A stretch of DNA of 64,000 nt from Pirellulaceae bacterium (GTDB taxonomy: Bacteria; Planctomycetota; Planctomycetia; Pirellulales; Pirellulaceae): NCBI GenBank assembly GCA_028280445.1, contig JANQLU010000136.1, positions 186,001 through 250,000 of the forward strand. Direction: 5' to 3'. How positions within the stretch are numbered: the first letter of the stretch is position 1; the number at the start of each line of letters is the position of its first letter. Made by a program: the position numbers and the translations under genes. Positions 61,466 through 64,000 of this stretch are shown piece after piece. A model generated the notes under the pieces. It was not told where the DNA came from. It made no database searches and worked only from the letters and a program-made list of their open reading frames with translations.

Positions 61466-64000
61466 TTACGGGATAAACAAAAATTCGTTGGAGTTGAGCA
61501 TCGCGCGACAAAATTGCTTCAAATTTGTCGCTTCAATAAATGCCGTGGCGTCTGCAAGTTCGAGAGCGGTCGGATTTCGAGAGTAACACAAACGATAAGC
61601 CAGCCGAATTCGCGCTTCGGTCAAATGTCGTTTTTCTCGAACGTGAATTCGCGTTTCATTTTCCAATCGTTTGGCGAACAACTCCGCTTGTTGAAGGATG
61701 AACCGGCTATTGAACAGATTGAGCGCCTGCAACGGGGTCGTCGAACGACTGCGGTTGGGCATGACCTGACTGCCATCAGGACAATCAAACGCCCCAAAAA
61801 TTGATTCTCGTTCCTGGCGAACTTTGGTCATGTAAACCATTCGACGCCAATCCTCAGGGCCGTATTTCTTTTTGGGAAAATAGTGTCTCACATTTTCCAA
61901 TTGAACTTCGAAAGCACTAAAACCCGGCCCTCCCCGTTGCCCGTTGAGCACACCAGTGACCGAAACAATACTGTCGCGAATCGACTCCGCTTCCAAACGA
62001 CGCGGTGGAAAACGCCACAGCAAACGCGCATCGGCATCGATCGCCAAAGCGTTTTTGCGAGGACTGCTCGATTGCTGCCAGGTTTTTGAAAGTAGTATTT
62101 TGCGATGCGTTGATTTCAACGACCAACCATTTTTCATCAAGTCAGCCGCCAGCCAATCGAGCAACTCGGGGTGAGTCGGACGCGTTCCATTGATTCCAAA
62201 ATCGCTCGCCGTACTGACGATTCCTGTTCCAAAATGGTATTGCCACAACCGATTAACAATGACGCGTGCGGTCAAAGGATTTTTGGTACTGGCGATCCAC
62301 TCGGCCAGTTTCAATCGACGTTGTTGCTCGGTAGATTTTTCGTTCAGCCCCAATGTTCCAATCACTCGAATGGCATTGGGCGCGACCTTTTCCCGTTTCG
62401 CCATCGGATCGCCCCGATGTAACCGATGCGTGGGTGGCGGTTTCGGGTTAAATGTCCCGATATACGCTTTGGGTTTCAGCGAATACGATTGCTTTTTTTT
62501 CAAAAGAGATTTCAGCTCTTGTTGCCATCGTTCGACGGATTTTTTTTCTTCTGCAGAAAGCCACCTGAATTCGTATTTCGCATTTTTGGGTTTGTGAAAA
62601 TCGACCGACAGCCGCCTCAATGAATCGGCGATCAATTTCCATTTGCCACTGCCGTCGTCAACCATGATGCGATATTTGATCGGTGTTCGATCAGAAAATT
62701 TGCCGTGACGGTCCCGAGCCCAAACAATCCGATCGATTTTCTGCGCTGTGGGAAATTCCAACTGCACCCAACTGTTGGTTTTTGAATTGGAAATCCAGCT
62801 GTTGGCATTGCCGTATTTTCCATCATTGATATGCCGCAATTTGTGTTTGGGATTATTGGCGTAATTCCCCGACGATGAAATTTTGACTCCATTTGCCAAC
62901 GCGATGTTGGTTTTGCCGCTGAAAACCTCGAGTTCGTCGATACATGGCTCGGCGCCGTTGGTTTTTGAAATCTGAAAACGAACGCGTTTTGCCTTGATCG
63001 GTTGAAACGATTCAGCCGTGTAACGTGACGAAATCGGTTTTTGGATTTGAGAAATCGGTGCTTGCTCGGCAAAACTTGGTGGCAATTTTTCGAACACGAC
63101 CATATCCGCGGTAATCACCGCGCCCGTTTTTCCGCCACGCAAGAGAATCGCGGACGCTGGTGTCATTTCAAATTTTCCGATCGACTTCAATCCGCTCCAC
63201 AACGGTTGTTTCGGCAAAGGCTGCCCGGGTTTCTCGTGGGCGCCTATTTGCTGGTTGACCGTGGCAATTAACGTTTGATCATTCTTGGTCGCTGGATCTC
63301 CATCGCGATCTAAAATGTAATTGGCATCTTTAGTATGCGTTTCAAATCCTCGCCCCCAGGAAATCCAAATGCGAAATTTGCCACGAATTTTTGGCCGATA
63401 AACCGCATAGTCTTCGCCTAATTTGTTGTTCCACCAGGAATAGCTGCCAACGCTCAAATTCGGACTGCGACGTTTGTCACCGGGGTCATCTTTGAATCCA
63501 GGTTTTGCCCCAGATGGATTTGTTCCAGTCCCTTGGATGGGTTTCAGCAACTCAACTCCAGGCAGATGAATCTGGCCCAACGAAGTGTCATCGACAAATG
63601 TAAATCGACGTTTCGTGTCTGGAATATATTTGTCCAAGTTGCGGACCAGTGAACGAATCGATTGGTTGTACGATTGCAATTGTTGTCGATCCTGTGACGA
63701 CAACGGAATCTCGCGTTCGCCGTGACGAACTCCTGAGAATACAGCCTGGATTGCGTAGTAATCGGTTTGAGTTAGCGGATCGAATTTGTGATCGTGACAG
63801 CGCGCACAACCCAGCGTCAAACCAAGAAACGCTGTCGCAGTCGTGTGTACCACGTCTGCCAACTCGTCCTGTCGTTGCATCAAAGTCAAATTGATATCCG
63901 GACTTTTGACAATGTCGTGTGGTCCGCAGACGAGAAACCCTGTTCCGATTGGCTCACCTAAAATATCACCTGCGATTTGTTCTTTGACAAACTTGTCATA
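61466..64000 (-). CDS. PSD1 protein (DUF1549/DUF1553), N-terminus outside the window
   Basis: The frame is open to base 64000 with no start, so at least 845 residues are visible and the 5' end is missing. Visible sequence runs YDKFVKEQIAGDILGEPI... (end of DUF1549), the CxxCH site GCARCHDHKFDPLTQTDYY, a middle insert with a carbohydrate-binding-like beta region (ELEVFSGKTNIALANGVKI ... WISNSKTNSWVQLEFPTAQK), then DUF1553 (NPLTARVIVNRLWQYHFGTG, GTRPTHPELLDWLAADL, LLWRFPPRRLEAESIRDSIV). The CxxCH likely binds haem c. It pairs with the DUF1501 gene. Confidence 0.95.
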   Translation of the reverse strand, partial: YDKFVKEQIAGDILGEPIGTGFLVCGPHDIVKSPDINLTLMQRQDELADVVHTTATAFLGLTLGCARCHDHKFDPLTQTDYYAIQAVFSGVRHGEREIPLSSQDRQQLQSYNQSIRSLVRNLDKYIPDTKRRFTFVDDTSLGQIHLPGVELLKPIQGTGTNPSGAKPGFKDDPGDKRRSPNLSVGSYSWWNNKLGEDYAVYRPKIRGKFRIWISWGRGFETHTKDANYILDRDGDPATKNDQTLIATVNQQIGAHEKPGQPLPKQPLWSGLKSIGKFEMTPASAILLRGGKTGAVITADMVVFEKLPPSFAEQAPISQIQKPISSRYTAESFQPIKAKRVRFQISKTNGAEPCIDELEVFSGKTNIALANGVKISSSGNYANNPKHKLRHINDGKYGNANSWISNSKTNSWVQLEFPTAQKIDRIVWARDRHGKFSDRTPIKYRIMVDDGSGKWKLIADSLRRLSVDFHKPKNAKYEFRWLSAEEKKSVERWQQELKSLLKKKQSYSLKPKAYIGTFNPKPPPTHRLHRGDPMAKREKVAPNAIRVIGTLGLNEKSTEQQRRLKLAEWIASTKNPLTARVIVNRLWQYHFGTGIVSTASDFGINGTRPTHPELLDWLAADLMKNGWSLKSTHRKILLSKTWQQSSSPRKNALAIDADARLLWRFPPRRLEAESIRDSIVSVTGVLNGQRGGPGFSAFEVQLENVRHYFPKKKYGPEDWRRMVYMTKVRQERESIFGAFDCPDGSQVMPNRSRSTTPLQALNLFNSRFILQQAELFAKRLENETRIHVREKRHLTEARIRLAYRLCYSRNPTALELADATAFIEATNLKQFCRAMLNSNEFLFIP

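Overview
The window looks like chromosomal DNA of a planctomycete, most likely of the Pirellulales type. I infer this from gene content. There is a cytochrome-type PSD1 protein (DUF1549/DUF1553) followed by a DUF1501 protein, and a large set of secreted proteins found mainly in planctomycetes: DUF1559, SHD1, PQQ-repeat, sulfatase and SGNH hydrolase. Very small PVC-type proteins (a TIGR04137-like basic protein and a DUF6800-like protein) are present, as is a giant tandem UvrA. Intergenic spaces are filled with long GC-rich palindromes of the kind that translate into spurious 'NPKRQRGT' peptides. I see no rRNA, tRNA, CRISPR array, prophage or transposase gene. The only recombinase is a XerC/D-type enzyme.

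Layout. 1-3.8 kb: three PilB/PilT/GspE-family ATPases in one direction; the last is cut by the window edge. 4.1-10.3 kb: PQQ beta-propeller protein, UbiB-family kinase, ribosomal protein bS21 with its terminator, and several small or membrane proteins. 10.4-15.3 kb: ADP-glucose pyrophosphorylase, membrane protein, M28-type peptidase, exo/endonuclease/phosphatase-fold protein and glycosyltransferase. 15.7-20.7 kb: ABC-2 export operon (ATPase, permease, 637-residue accessory protein). 21-29.2 kb: FolC, small basic proteins, CPBP protease, sulfatase, ATP-type phosphofructokinase, a 59-residue membrane protein, SGNH hydrolase and histidine phosphatase.

29.6-42.1 kb: a secreted protein ending in a Hint domain, then a nucleotide-excision-repair locus. 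UvrB, a membrane-anchored helix-hairpin-helix protein and an HNH protein lie on one strand. Divergent to them is a 2340-residue protein with two full UvrA units in tandem plus a duplicated C-terminal module I do not recognise. This is the most interesting locus in the window. 42.2-50.7 kb: five secreted proteins of planctomycete type (two related helical 'LLLPHQ' proteins, SHD1/propeller protein, DUF1559 protein and an unknown). 50.8-57.4 kb: XerC/D, a small conserved protein, transglutaminase, HTH protein, SPOR-like secreted protein and PhyH dioxygenase. 57.6-64 kb: OsmC protein, a second and differently built GlgC, and the DUF1501/PSD1 pair, which runs off the right edge.

At least four families of long inverted repeats (called A-D here) sit between genes, often abutting stop codons. 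They are the main non-coding structure in the window. Starts were moved inward from the longest reading frame wherever a signal peptide, family boundary or Shine-Dalgarno sequence supported it.
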